From: Coprinellus micaceus
Taxonomy: Eukaryota; Basidiomycota; Agaricomycetes; Agaricales; Psathyrellaceae
Length of the DNA: 64,000 nt
Direction: 5' to 3'
Assembly (NCBI GenBank): GCA_951394405.1
Contig: OX596341.1
Span: 2,728,001-2,792,000, forward strand
Below are positions 35,408 through 45,954 of the stretch, in pieces. Under the pieces are notes generated by a model. It did not search any database. It saw only the letters and a program-made list of their open reading frames with translations, and was not told where the DNA came from. Position numbers and translations under genes: made by a program. Positions within the stretch are counted from its first letter, which is position 1, and the number at the start of each line of letters is the position of its first letter.

Positions 35408-38076
35408 ATGGTGCCCACCGCACCAGTACCGTACGATGTGAATGAGCAGACGGGGAAGGATATGGATCAAGCGAGGGCTGCGACGGGCATCATGGTAGAG
35501 GAGGTCAGGAACTACCTTTATAGTGCGTATTTACCTCAAGTACATACAATCCTTGATACTGACCCGTAGAGCACGCAGACTCTGGGGGGGAATGGACCAA
35601 ACGTCGCAAGGTCGTCGAGATTTTGGAGAAGGATCCGGTGTTCGATAAGTCGCAACGGTACGCGTGCTCTCAATTGACATTTGCCAGGTGCACTTGAGGC
35701 TGAGGGACAGGGCAGGGACTTCATGTCGAGGACGGAGCGCTACACTCGGGGCATGGTGTTGACGAATAGGGTATACGAACTGGAGGAGCAACATGGATGG
35801 ACCCTACGGGATACAAGTATGGCAATAGCAGCCCTGGACGAGCAACTCCCGATTGGCTTGCACAACGTCGGTGAGTATCTAGCATTCATGACAAACATAT
35901 GCCTTCTCCTCACATTCACCCACAATTCCTCGGTTATAATTTATAGCTTTCCAGCCAGTATTCAACCTCCAAGGCTCTCCTGAACTCATATCCAGATACG
36001 GCGCATTAATCGCGTCGCGGGGGATCTTTGGATGCTACCTCCAAACTGAACTCGGGCACGGAACCAACGTCGGCAGACTCGAGACAACCGCCACCTACCT
36101 CCCCTTGACTTGCGAATTTGAGATCCACTCGCCAACCATCACCTCATCGAAATGGTGGATTGGCGCCCTTGGCAAGACGGCTACACATGGGGTCGTCCAA
36201 GCCAAGCTTATCCTTGGGGGAAAAGACTTCGGACCTCATTTGTTTTTCGTTCAACTGAGGAGCTTAGAGGATCATAAATCGCTCCCAGGGATCGCGATTG
36301 GCGATATTGGACCAAAAAGTGGTGGAGGTTTTGGACCAACGGATAACGGGTTCGCAAGGTTTGATCACGTACGGATCCCGAAGGAGCAGATGCTCTCGAG
36401 GTTTGCGCAGGTGACGGACGAGGGAGAGTATAAGCAGCCCCCACACGCCAAGCTCAGCTATGGTGGGATGCTCTACATCCGTGCCAAGTGCGTACACCGT
36501 TAACACCCCCTTCCTCAGGGGTTCCGCTAATCTAATGTGAATATAGTATGGTAACGGGTGGAGGTTGGCTTATGGCGAAAGCAGCAACAGTCGCCATTCG
36601 ATATGGCACAGTCAGACGTCAAGGCGAGCTCGGTCCCGACGGCCTCGAGAAGCAGATTATTTCCTACCCTTCAACATACTACCGCCTCCTTCCAATTCTC
36701 TCGCGCGCTTATGTCTTCATCCAACTGGGGAAGCAATTGGTACGTTGTCTCATCCCCCCGGCAGACCTACCCTACCTAACCGCACTTCTCGCGTTTCAGA
36801 CCAAGGCATTCGACACCATGGCCTCCCGCCTCGCCAAGGGCGACACTAGCCTTCTCGCCGAGATGCACTCGACCACGTCTGGGCTCAAGGTCCTCGTCTC
36901 CTCCACTGGGGTACAAGACATCGAGACCGCTCGCCGGTCCATGGGTGGGCATGGGTACAGCGCCTTCGCTGGATTGGGCAGGATTTACAACGATTACCTT
37001 CCCAGTGTCACTTACGAGGGCGACAATTTTGTGCTCGACCAGCAAGTGGTAAGGGCGGCACTCAAGGCGCTCAACACCCTCTATCAGTCGAACGCAAAGC
37101 CGGACGCGTCGAAGCTTTCGCCGTCGTCATACTATCTCCGTCTCCTCGCTCCATCTTCATCAACTGCCAAGCCGGAGTTCGCACCTTCAACGGAGGAGTG
37201 GCTCAGCAGCCCTTCGATTGCGGTCTTGCTATTGGAGTGGCGCGCCGCCCTCATTGTGCAGGAATTGGGAAGGAACGCGAAGGACGTCGATGCGAGCGTT
37301 TTCCAGCGCGTGTCTAAAGCCGTTACCGAGGCATTCGTGGCCAGGCAAGTTGGGGATATGATCGATGGGCTCAAAGGGCAGCTCTCAACCGGAAAGGCTA
37401 GAGAGGTGCTCACGAAACTGTTCACCCTGGTACGCTTCTACTGGTCGTTCGCGATTCCCAAACGTTTGCTCACTCAACGATGATCGTGAACAGTACCTCT
37501 TGACCGCCGTTGAAACTGGGCTTGTGGACCTCCTGTCGTTCGGCATCCTCTGGTCTAATGGCGGTGGGGACGTCTCTCGCCCCCTCCGCCTCGCCATCCG
37601 CAAGACCTGTGAAGATATCCTTCCTGAGGCTATCGGTCTCACCGATGCGTTCGGGTTCTCGGATTGGGAGCTTGACAGGTGAGCAGAGAGTTCCTTCCTC
37701 CTTTCCTTTCCTTTCCTTTCCTTTCCTTTCCTTTCCTTTCCTTTCCTTTCCTTTCCTTTCCTTTCCTTTCCTTTCCTTTCCTTTCCTTTCCTTTCCTTTC
37801 CTTTCCTTTCCTTTCCTTTCCTCTCTCTCTCTCTTTGATCTCTTGACTTTTACTGCCCCTCCTTTGCTTTACATTGACTGACATGGGACCGTTTCATCGC
37901 AAAGTGCCCTTGGGGTCTACGACGGAAAGGTCTACGAAGCCCTGTGGAATCGTGCACAGGCTGAACCGCTGAACCGCACGGAGGTACCTGAGGCGTACGA
38001 GCGGGCTATTAAGCCCACTCTGCAGAGAGGGCAGAGGCAGGCTGCTGCCAGGTTGGCCGGAAAGGCCAAGTTGTAG
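35408..38076 (+). CDS. POX1: Peroxisomal acyl-CoA oxidase
   Basis: Flavoenzyme for the first step of peroxisomal beta-oxidation, turning acyl-CoA to trans-2-enoyl-CoA and making hydrogen peroxide. Exons in order encode an alpha domain (TKRRKVVEILEKDPVFDKS, MSRTERYTRGMVLTNRVYEL), the flavin segment YLQTELGHGTNVGRLETTAT with WWIGALGKTATHGVVQAKL, GPKSGGGFGPTDNGFARFDH and IPKEQMLSRFAQV. The C-terminal acyl-CoA oxidase domain follows: ETARRSMGGHGYSAFAGLG and YEGDNFVLDQQVVR. The C-terminus AKL fits the PTS1 peroxisomal signal. The Glu in VTYEGDN is the expected catalytic base. The start at 35408 begins MVPTAPVPYDVNEQTG. Eight or more introns; the last (37681-37904) is expanded by a pentanucleotide repeat. 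Length of about 680 residues is normal. It lies just upstream of HMG-CoA reductase copy 2 on the same strand. Confidence 0.92.
37702..37821 (+). repeat. (CCTTT)n microsatellite in last acyl-CoA oxidase intron
   Basis: About 24 uninterrupted CCTTT units (120 bases), followed by a short CT run. It sits inside the last intron, upstream of the acceptor, and acts there as an exaggerated pyrimidine tract. Confidence 0.95.
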
Positions 38077-38356
38077 ACTTGTAGTTCAGCTCACCAAATG
38101 AACAGTGATTACCTGTCAAGCGCTAAGGCAACCGGGAGGAGGCGGAACAACAGAAGTCAAAGGTCGAATGAAATTATGACTAGGTGCGTACTGCGAGTAA
38201 AGCGTTTGGGTTTCCCCAGCACCGGGGCCGTAGACTTGGGTGGGTGAGTATTTAGCATTCCAAATCTGATCCTCCCGAGCCCACTAAACACTCCACGTCA
38301 GATGCGTCCGACTGACCGAACTCCGCTCCGTCGTCACTCGCACCTCCCACCACCAC
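38077..38356. other. Intergenic, 3' of acyl-CoA oxidase
   Basis: About 280 bases before the duplicated promoter block. No gene seen. Confidence 0.4.
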
Positions 38357-38698
38357 CGACATAAATTCCGAATACCGAATACGCATCTTCGGTGGGGACT
38401 CGGGTTTCGACATCGATTGATTAATTGCCCACCTTAGAGAGCTCTGAGTGTCCGAGTTGAGTGGAACCGGTACACATCACCGATACTCATCAGGTCGGAA
38501 TTCGGCGGACCAGCGTGGTGGGGTCCCAGGTAAGGATTCGGAAGGACAGTGCGCCATCTCTCTGTGTGTCCCACACCGGAGGCGACGCGCTGAGATGTTC
38601 ATGGAGGCCAAGGCCCACCTCGCAGTTCGGTGGGCTGAAGCCTGCCTCAAGCTCCAGCACCCACCGACAATGAGTATCCATCGAATGTGTGTCGGGAG

Positions 38699-38706
38699 TA
38701 TATAAG
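38699..38706 (+). promoter_or_regulatory. TATA box of HMG-CoA reductase copy 2
   Basis: TATATAAG 128 bases upstream of the ATG at 38827, at the same place as in copy 1. Confidence 0.65.
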
Positions 38707-38826
38707 AAATGCACTTCCGGGTTGGGTTTCGACAATCCGCTCCTCCTCCTCACTTGCCTACTCGAGCATCCTCTGAGATCAACTCTAGGAACCACTCCAC
38801 CAACCAAACCATCTACCGAACTAGTC

Positions 38827-40470
38827 ATGTCTGCCTTCACTGCTCAGCAATCCTCCACCACTTCCTCCTTCTCGGTCCGCGACCTCGACTTGAAGCTCAA
38901 GCAAGTTCGATTGGCCCACCCGGAACAGTCTCTTCCTTCGCCTCCTTCGTCCAACGGTGCCTCGTCCCCAGTTGAACGGGATTACTTCCACTTGCGGTCG
39001 TTGAAGGAGTGCGTGGAGGTCTATGAAGATTCGAAGAGGAGCAAGAGCGAATCGCTCGCTCTGCTCAGTGACGAAGAGGTCGTACTCCTGGCCGACAACG
39101 GCAACATTGCTCCCCATGCACTTGAGAAGCTCTTCGGCACGAACGAGCTCGAGCGAGCTGTCCGCGTCAGGCGGGCTATCATCTGTACGTTCCTCCACCC
39201 TCCCACCCCTTTTACTCCCACTCACCATAAAACTGTAGCTCGCTCCTCCGCGACGAAGACCCTCGAATCCTCCTCCATCCCCTACGAGAACTACGACTAC
39301 TCCCGCGTCGTCGGCGCCTGCTGCGAGAACGTCGTCGGATACATCCCCATCCCGCTCGGAGTCGCCGGGCCTCTCAACGTCGACGGCACCTCCTTCCCCA
39401 TCCCTATGGCCACCGCCGAAGGCACCCTCGTCGCCTCCACCTCTCGTGGCTGCAAGGCTATCAACGCCGGGGGAGGAGTCTCCACCGTCCTCGTGGGCGA
39501 CGCCATGACCCGCGGGCCTGCTATCGACTTCCCTTCAATCAAGTTGGCCGCACAGGCGATGGCCTGGATCGCCTCGGCAGAGGGCTATGCAGAGATGAAG
39601 GCGGCGTTCGAGTCAACGTCGAGGTTCGCTAAGCTGAAGAGCTTGAAGACGGCGCTTGCGGGGAGGACGATGTACATCCGCTTCGCCACGACCACTGGGG
39701 ACGCGATGGGGATGAACATGATCTCCAAGGGCACCGAGAAGGCTCTGGACGCTATGCAAGCGCGATTCCCCTCGATGGTCATCCTCGCGCTCTCGGGCAA
39801 CTACTGCACGGACAAGAAGCCCGCTGCAATCAACTGGATCGAGGGGAGAGGGAAGAGCGTCGTCGCGGAGGCGGTCATTCCGGGGTCTGTGGTGAGGACG
39901 GTGTTGAAGACGACGGTGAAGGACCTGTGCAATTTGAATGTGAAGAAGAACCTGATTGGGAGTGCGATGGCGGGGTCGATTGGGGGCTTCAATGCGCACG
40001 CGTCGAATATCCTCACTGCGATCTTCCTGGCGACGGGGCAGGACCCGGCTCAGAATGTGGAGAGCTCGATGTGCATGACTTTAATAGAGCCGTGAGTGTC
40101 TCGAGCTTCTTCTTCCCATTTGCAATGTGCTGACCATCCTCCTTTCTTCAGAACAAACAACGGCGAAGACCTCCTCTGCTCGGTCACCATGCCCTGCATC
40201 GAAGTTGGCACAGTCGGAGGCGGGACTGGGCTTGCAGCTCAACAAGGTGTCCTCGAGATGCTCGGTGTCAAGGGAGCCCACCCTCAACAGCCAGGCAAGA
40301 ACGCCCAGACCCTCGCTCGTATCATCGCATCTGCTGTGCTGGCTGGAGAACTTTCCCTGCTCAGCGCCCTGGCTGCTGGCCACCTCATCAAGGCACACAT
40401 GGCGCATAACAGGTCGCAGGTGAATACGCCTGCTGCCTCTGTACCTGTCACACCTGGACCCCGAGCGTGA
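38827..40470 (+). CDS. HMGR: HMG-CoA reductase, soluble catalytic form, copy 2
   Basis: Second gene for the mevalonate-forming enzyme. Exons are 38827-39184, 39239-40091 and 40152-40470, for 509 residues. Every catalytic motif of copy 1 is present and unchanged ([40 protein letters not shown]). About a dozen substitutions separate the two proteins, mostly conservative and near the N-terminus (for example Gly to Glu after KECV, Met to Thr in LFGTNELE, Lys to Asn in PYENYDY). Like copy 1 it lacks the N-terminal membrane and sterol-sensing region, so sterol-triggered degradation through that region cannot apply. Neither copy shows a frameshift, so both look functional. It lies head-to-tail behind the acyl-CoA oxidase gene, about 750 bases downstream. 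Confidence 0.93.
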
Positions 40471-40550
40471 AAACGGCTTGTTTACAACTCTAGAAGATAC
40501 GAGATTGGACACTACATTGTACGATACCCCACATAGATTCTGTACCATAG

Positions 40551-41047
40551 ACTATACCCCTTAGATTGACCCCAATCCATTCTTTCCTACTCCAATTTCG
40601 ATCCTCTCGTGCAAGGGTCTCCTCCACTCCCTGGGGCCTTGGGTTCTCGAATCTCGACAGACGGCGCTGGATTCAAATCCTTCTCCATCAGTCAACGCAT
40701 GGCGCGAGAAAGCTTGGTTTCGTGGTGGGCTACCCAGTGCCGACTCCAAGGTCTGCTCTCTTCCTTGAGACGGTTTGCTCTGGGGAACGGGGGGACCAAC
40801 ATTCACAGCTTCGGAAGAAAGAAGTGAGGTCCGCCCTCTTAAGTGGGGGCCGTGCATCAGGGGAGAGGTTGAACGGGAAAATACCCAGGTGGGCGTGACC
40901 GAATCCAGCAAGCGCGGCGGGAGGGCCTGAAGGCCAAAGCCCAGCCTGCTGTCCGCACCACCGGGACGGGCGCCTAATACCGCCTGCTCGTCGCGCTCGC
41001 CCTCGCGTGAGCCTAGATAGGGGGCGAAAATGAAGCCTAAATATGGA
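40551..41047. other. Intergenic between HMG-CoA reductase 2 and tRNA-Glu
   Basis: About 500 bases, no supported feature. Frames on both strands are short and without motifs. Confidence 0.4.
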
Positions 41048-41119
41048 TCCGATATGGTGTAGTGGCTAACATTATCGCCTCTCACGCGATAGCCCGGGGT
41101 TCGATTCCCCGTGTCGGAA
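41048..41119 (+). tRNA. tRNA-Glu(CTC): tRNA-Glu (anticodon CTC)
   Basis: Complete cloverleaf of 72 bases including the discriminator base. The acceptor stem pairs TCCGATA with TGTCGGA (one G-T wobble). The D-arm contains GGTGTAGTGGCTAAC (internal box A). The anticodon stem ATCGC/GCGAT closes the loop CTCTCAC with anticodon CTC. The T-arm CGGGGTTCGATTCCCCG is perfect (box B). There is no intron. A T-run right after it (41120-41124) fits a Pol III terminator. Confidence 0.96.
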
Positions 41120-41587
41120 TTTTTGCTCCCCCGCGTTTGTTTTTAGGCGCCCATGGTTCTGGTTCACCGTTCTAACTTCTGGCCCTGAGGCCGCCGTGGG
41201 TGGCGTGCCATACTTCAGACTTCAGTAACTCGAAGCCGGGTACAGCCCTAGTTTTCTTGGAAAGTCACTTGGTCCCATCGGGTAGATGTACCGTACTACC
41301 ACCTCTCTCTGTTGGACTCATCATCTCTGTTGGACTCACCACACAAGACTTACTACCTCCTTGACCTCAAGTCCCGAAAGAGACCAGCACCATCTGTATA
41401 CGTCCGATGAACCAAGATACGATATATTGAAGCGGATGCCTTGATCTAAGCCTGCGCGAACGAGTCTGAGTCTTATCTCGCCCACTCTTTCTATGGACCC
41501 GGCGCCTGGTTTAAACAGGTCCATCTGCTTTGGGTACCGCTGTTCCCGGTTCTTTCAAAACCGGTCCCCAAGTGTGGAAGGAAGAAT
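41120..41587. other. Intergenic between tRNA-Glu and COX20
   Basis: About 470 bases, with a tandem TCTCTGTTGGACTCA duplicate near 41307-41337. It holds the COX20 3' flank. No gene. Confidence 0.45.
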
Positions 41588-42582
41588 CTACGACGATGAG
41601 GAACCCTTGCGTTTGGGCATCGACTCGATGATCTGCTCGACCTGTTGGCGTTCTCGAGCCATTTGGTTTTGGCAGATGTGCCTGAAGTGCGGAGATGGAA
41701 GTGGTTAGTTGGATGGTTGAAGGAGTATATGACAGAGGGGTCCGCGTAGTAGTGAGAGTAGGGTTGCAGCCATTGGCATGGCTCGAGAGCTAGCCCGACA
41801 CCAACGTGGACCGGGCCGGGAAAGCTGACCAGGGGTGTGCAGGGCAAGGTACGACGGGCGATAGTAGGGGCTGGGCTCAGTTCACAAGGCCGTGCGTCCG
41901 TACGGGTGGGTATGTCTCGCACACGTATCAACGCACAACCCGGCAACATGAGCCCCAGGCTACAGCGGTAAGCCACGAACAACCCGGCGTAGGTGTTCAA
42001 AGGGCCCAACGTTGAAGGGAGAGGAGGATAAGGGCGAGAAAGGGTACTTACCATGAGCCCAACGAAATCAGCGCGAAGGTCCCAACTGCCCAGTTGCCCG
42101 CCACCATAGGATCTAGGCCATGTGATTAGTACCAGCACCGCGCGGGAAGGGGGGAGAGGGAGAGGAATACGACGTACTGGCACTCAACCCTCGAATCACA
42201 CCGATGCCTAGCCCTCCTGCAATTCCGTACAATAGGCTGTTGCGTGCGCATGGGACTTCTGTAACGTAGCGGGTGCTCTGGATGCATTGTCGCGTCGAAT
42301 GACAGAGTATATACGGGTTCGCATTTCAAGATTCCAAGTGTGGGTTGGGATTGTTCACGGAGGGCGACAGAGGTTGGGGTGAGATAGCATGACACCAGCA
42401 CAGGAGAGAGGTTGCAGGTATCATTGTGGGTAGGTATCCTCACGTCGAAGGGCCTGATGAGAACGTACGTTTAGGGAATCGACGGCAAGATTCCCTGTTG
42501 CCGCCGGCAGCCTCGAAGGTATCTCATGCACCTGAGCTGGAGGATTTGAAGAGCTGGAGGGGTCTGACGAACGCGAGCTCAT
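41588..42582 (-). CDS. COX20: Cytochrome c oxidase assembly protein COX20 (FAM36A family)
   Basis: Inner-membrane chaperone that holds newly made Cox2 during processing and assembly of complex IV. Four exons: 42582-42469, 42277-42178, 42112-42052 and 41681-41588, total 122 residues. Reading across junctions gives DSLN/STRYVTEVPCARNSLLYG, then IAGGLGIGVIRGLSA/NPMVAGNWAVGTFALISLGSW and HICQNQMARERQQVEQIIES, ending MPKRKGSSSS. The PCARNSLLYG helix start, the NWAVGTF second helix and the C-Q-x-Q-x-x-R-E-R motif are the family signature. The N-terminal 38 residues are Ser/Pro-rich. The third intron (42051-41682, 370 bases) is long. Small exons make this gene easy to miss, but every junction is in phase. 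Confidence 0.88.
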
Positions 42583-43203
42583 CGTCGGTGAGGTGGTGGT
42601 CAGTGTTGATGATAGTGAGCAACTAAGTTGCCGACGCCGTTCGCAGTCAGTCCGATCGTCGAGCTCAGACCCGGGGATAATGTTGTGGATAAGTAGTTTC
42701 CAGTGGGTAGAGAAGCTAAACTGTCTTGTCTATTCGGGTACACGGTGTTCGTCGACGTCGCGTTCTGAGCGTCCTCATCGCGTGTCGATGACCTCGCCAC
42801 CTTAAGCCCGAGATTAGGGTCAGCATCGCCACCAACGCCCTCACGTGCTCAGCCTCCTCGAGTCCAAATGGGGAAATGACGCAGCAAGTCATTGTCCTTC
42901 GCTCGCCGCTGGTCCTCAGTGGTCGTTACGGGTCACGGTGAGGAAACCGAGGTCACTGCCCCCTGGGACAACGAGCAAACACCCACAAGCGACCTACATA
43001 AGAGCGAGCTCCATCACAACCCCCATCAAACCCTTCTTTCTTTCCTTCCACCACCATCTCCCCATCGCTCCCGTGACTTTGACCCCTGCCCGCCCACATC
43101 GACGACCTATTGCGACTATCGGAGAGTATATTCGTGGTATCCTAGTGCGTGGTTATAGTTCTGAGTGATAGAGAGGCGTGCTGACTCGCCGTAGAAATAC
43201 AAC
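42583..43203. promoter_or_regulatory. Divergent promoter, COX20 / acidic protein gene
   Basis: About 620 bases between divergent starts. It contains CACGTG-type and GGTCACGG motifs near 42843 and 42933. No ORF is supported. Whether it is also duplicated beyond the right edge cannot be seen. Confidence 0.4.
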
Positions 43204-45954
43204 ATGACCCGAACGACGCGCAACTCCCAACGCGCTGCAGCCGATGCTATCCCGCCCTCCGCCTCCCGCCCGGCTTCTCCCTACGACTTCAACACCAACC
43301 CTGTCCCATTCCCGAGCATGGACGCCCTGAGCGACCTCGTATATCAACACCTAGATGGATCCAAGGTCTTCGAAAATCAAGTCCAGGAGCAGCCCCCTAC
43401 TTTCCGTCGTCGCAGCTCGCGCCAGGCCTTGAAAGCGATCCCCGATGCCCCCACCGCTCCCCCAGTACCCGTCAGCGCCGCCAACAGCAGCAAAGGCCCC
43501 TCCCCCGCTCCCTTCAGACGCCCTCCCACCGGCAGCAAGGCCAATCGCAGCGTTTTGGGCGACTTGATGCCCCCTCCCCCAGCTGAAGCGACCCCCAGTG
43601 TCGCAGCCTCCAACGAGAGCGACGAGGAGAACGACGAAAACGCCGTGCCTACTGCCTCTACCCGCCTGGTCCCCATCCCTTACAACGCCAAGTACCGGCT
43701 TATCGAATCCAAGGGCCGCCACAATCCGTTCTGGCAATCCTGGCGGCCCCCAGTCCACGAGGCGCGGTTCCGACGACCCACCGAATGGGATGAGGTCGGG
43801 TACTACCAGGAGAACGAGTGGGACACCGATACCGAGGAGTATACCCGACCCACGCCCCGCCCGCCTTGCCCAGATCTCAAGGCGCCGAAGACGGACAGGG
43901 ATCCTTCGGTTCTTTCTGATGAGGAATCTGTTCTGCGCGAGGGCGACAAAAAGAGGAGGGAGTGGATTATCTTCAAGCCCGCTGGAAGCCGGTACATCAA
44001 GCGTCGGTTGGCCTTTCCGGCGTTGCGTGAGGGGAAGAAGTTGAGGCTTGTGGAGGATAATGGGAAGGCTCAGTACTGGGAGGGGGTGGAGACGCCTCAG
44101 AAAGCGGGTGAGAATGCTCCGGGGTCGCCCCAGGCCAAGTTCTGCACGCTGCCCGAGGACGACGATGTGGACCTCGACGAGAACGGCGATCCCCTCCCCA
44201 ACCCCGATATCCACCCTTCCACCAATCTCCCCACCGCCGACTGGCTCGCAGACCACATCCACGAACTCGCGTACGAGGCCGAGCTCATGAACAAGGAACT
44301 CGAGCGCGTGAAAACGAGGCAAGCGCTCACCTGGGGTAAGCTCATGATCGAGAACGATGATCTGGAGGAGGACGAGAAAGGTATCGAGAAGCTGTTGGAG
44401 GGCGTGAAGAAGATCGTGCCTCCCGACGTCTTCAAGAAGGTGGTATCCCGCGTGCGCTGCGTCGATATGGACGACCCGGAGAACAAGTTTGGCCCTGCGA
44501 AGTACAGTCCGTACGACGAATACGTTCGAAAGATGGCCACGCAGCGACAACCCACTCCCCCTCCCCCTCGCGTTACCGCCCCTCCTGCCCGTGCCACCTC
44601 CAGCAATGGGAACACTGGTCCCAAGCCGAAGCGCTTGGCACGAGCGACGTACGAAGAGAAGATGGCTATGGTGGAAGCATTCGCCGACCTCCAGGCACCC
44701 CCCGCGGACGGCAAGACTCGCCAGAAGGCCGAGCCCCGGGCCCGCGCCGCCGACGTCGAGGAGAACGAGGACGAAACCGACGTTGAGGAAGAGGATGGGG
44801 AGGAGAACGGAGACGGGACTGAAGGGTCGGGTCAGTCCAGCGACGGCGAGGCCGACGAGGAGAACCAGCCGTCCCAAGTCCATGTGGAACCGTCCTCTCC
44901 CGACTCCGAGAAGAGCGACGGCGAGGATGCAGACGACGAGAACGAGAGCCCCGTCAAAGCGAAGAAGCGCACCAATCGGAAGGAGGACCAAGCCCTCGAC
45001 AACGAGGCCTTCGACGATTTCTATGCGGATGAGGAGAGGACGTGGGCGGCCCCTCCCGGTGAAGTCCAACAGAGTCGGGATGACAGCGAGGACGAGGAGA
45101 GCGAAGGGGATGACTCGGAAGGGGCCGACGAGGAGGCTGAGGAAGAGCCTGTCGAGGCAACAGCCTCGCAGACTGCCGCCACTTTCGTCATCTGGAACGA
45201 CAGCAAGGCCGCTCAGGAAGGCGCCGAGAAGAAGACCGCCGCCGTCAAGCCCGCTCCGTTGGGACCGAAGAGGATGCCCTCTTACATCCCAAGCAGGTAC
45301 GTTCTAACCCATCTCATGTCGCCTAGAGCCCGTGCTGATTATATCCGCAGGAACTTGAAGCGTGACCGCGACGAGAGCGACGACGAGAGTTCTGAGGGCA
45401 GCGACGAAGAGAACAACGAGAACAATGACTTCCGGGTGCGCAGCAAGAAGAGAAGAGTCTCTGGCTACTACGGTACGTCCTTGCTCGGAACTCCGTTACA
45501 AATTCACTCTACGGTCGTACTCACTCGAGATTTAGGAGCCAATGATGAAAATGCACCCATCGTCTCCGCCTCACAAGCTGAGAACGACAATAACAATGAA
45601 TATGAAACCGACGAGCCCAGCGCGATCCGTCCCCTTTCGCCTATTTCCGAGCGACCCAGTTCCGAAGAGCGCGAGGAGGAGGAGGTTGAGGCGAGTCTCT
45701 CCTTTATCGACGACGTGGAGATGTCCGACGAGTCGGATGAAGATCAGAACGATGAGAACGCCGCGCCCGCTGCGCCTCCTGCTGCCACCACATCGGCACC
45801 TGCCCCAGCCCCAGCCCCCGCTCCTCTCCTTCCCGCCCCTGTCATCGTGCCCTCTGTCCAAGCGAGGAGAGCCAGGCCTTTGAGGAGGGATGTGGTGACT
45901 GTGGTCGGTAACAGGCGAATCATCTGGGGGGAGGTCTTCGAGGTGGGCGAGTGA
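43204..45954 (+). CDS. Large acidic protein of unknown function, copy 1
   Basis: I do not recognise the family. Three exons (43204-45296, 45351-45472, 45536-45954) encode about 877 residues. The first 130 residues are basic and Pro-rich. A more ordered region follows at about 155-300 (VPIPYNAKYRLIESKGRHNP, FWQSWRPPVHEARFRRPTEW, WIIFKPAGSRYIKRRLAFPA), then a helical segment (WLADHIHELAYEAELMNKEL, EKLLEGVKKIVPPDVFKKVV). The second half is long Asp/Glu/Ser tracts with basic islands (KAKKRTNRKE, SKKRRVSGYY). It ends with an Ala/Pro run and a conserved-looking WGEVFEVGE. Acidic tracts with KKRR clusters suggest a nuclear, possibly chromatin- or ribosome-assembly-related protein, but that is inference. 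The same gene is repeated in inverted orientation at the right edge. The 572-codon antisense frame is a shadow. Confidence 0.8.
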   Translation: MTRTTRNSQRAAADAIPPSASRPASPYDFNTNPVPFPSMDALSDLVYQHLDGSKVFENQVQEQPPTFRRRSSRQALKAIPDAPTAPPVPVSAANSSKGPSPAPFRRPPTGSKANRSVLGDLMPPPPAEATPSVAASNESDEENDENAVPTASTRLVPIPYNAKYRLIESKGRHNPFWQSWRPPVHEARFRRPTEWDEVGYYQENEWDTDTEEYTRPTPRPPCPDLKAPKTDRDPSVLSDEESVLREGDKKRREWIIFKPAGSRYIKRRLAFPALREGKKLRLVEDNGKAQYWEGVETPQKAGENAPGSPQAKFCTLPEDDDVDLDENGDPLPNPDIHPSTNLPTADWLADHIHELAYEAELMNKELERVKTRQALTWGKLMIENDDLEEDEKGIEKLLEGVKKIVPPDVFKKVVSRVRCVDMDDPENKFGPAKYSPYDEYVRKMATQRQPTPPPPRVTAPPARATSSNGNTGPKPKRLARATYEEKMAMVEAFADLQAPPADGKTRQKAEPRARAADVEENEDETDVEEEDGEENGDGTEGSGQSSDGEADEENQPSQVHVEPSSPDSEKSDGEDADDENESPVKAKKRTNRKEDQALDNEAFDDFYADEERTWAAPPGEVQQSRDDSEDEESEGDDSEGADEEAEEEPVEATASQTAATFVIWNDSKAAQEGAEKKTAAVKPAPLGPKRMPSYIPSRYVLTHLMSPRARADYIRRNLKRDRDESDDESSEGSDEENNENNDFRVRSKKRRVSGYYGTSLLGTPLQIHSTVVLTRDLGANDENAPIVSASQAENDNNNEYETDEPSAIRPLSPISERPSSEEREEEEVEASLSFIDDVEMSDESDEDQNDENAAPAAPPAATTSAPAPAPAPAPLLPAPVIVPSVQARRARPLRRDVVTVVGNRRIIWGEVFEVGE

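Larger units (their letters stand above)
38357..40550 (+). repeat. Inverted segmental duplication A, right arm (HMG-CoA reductase unit)
   Basis: Reverse-complement partner of 15523-17655. It includes about 470 bases of promoter, the whole gene and about 80 bases of 3' flank ending at TGTACCATAG. The arms are separated by about 20.7 kb of unrelated genes. Confidence 0.85.

Noticed and set aside
43351..45069. 572-codon antisense frame across the acidic-protein gene
   Set aside because: It mirrors the biased codons of the sense gene, is Leu/Gly/Val-rich without motifs, and ignores the sense gene's intact paralogue.
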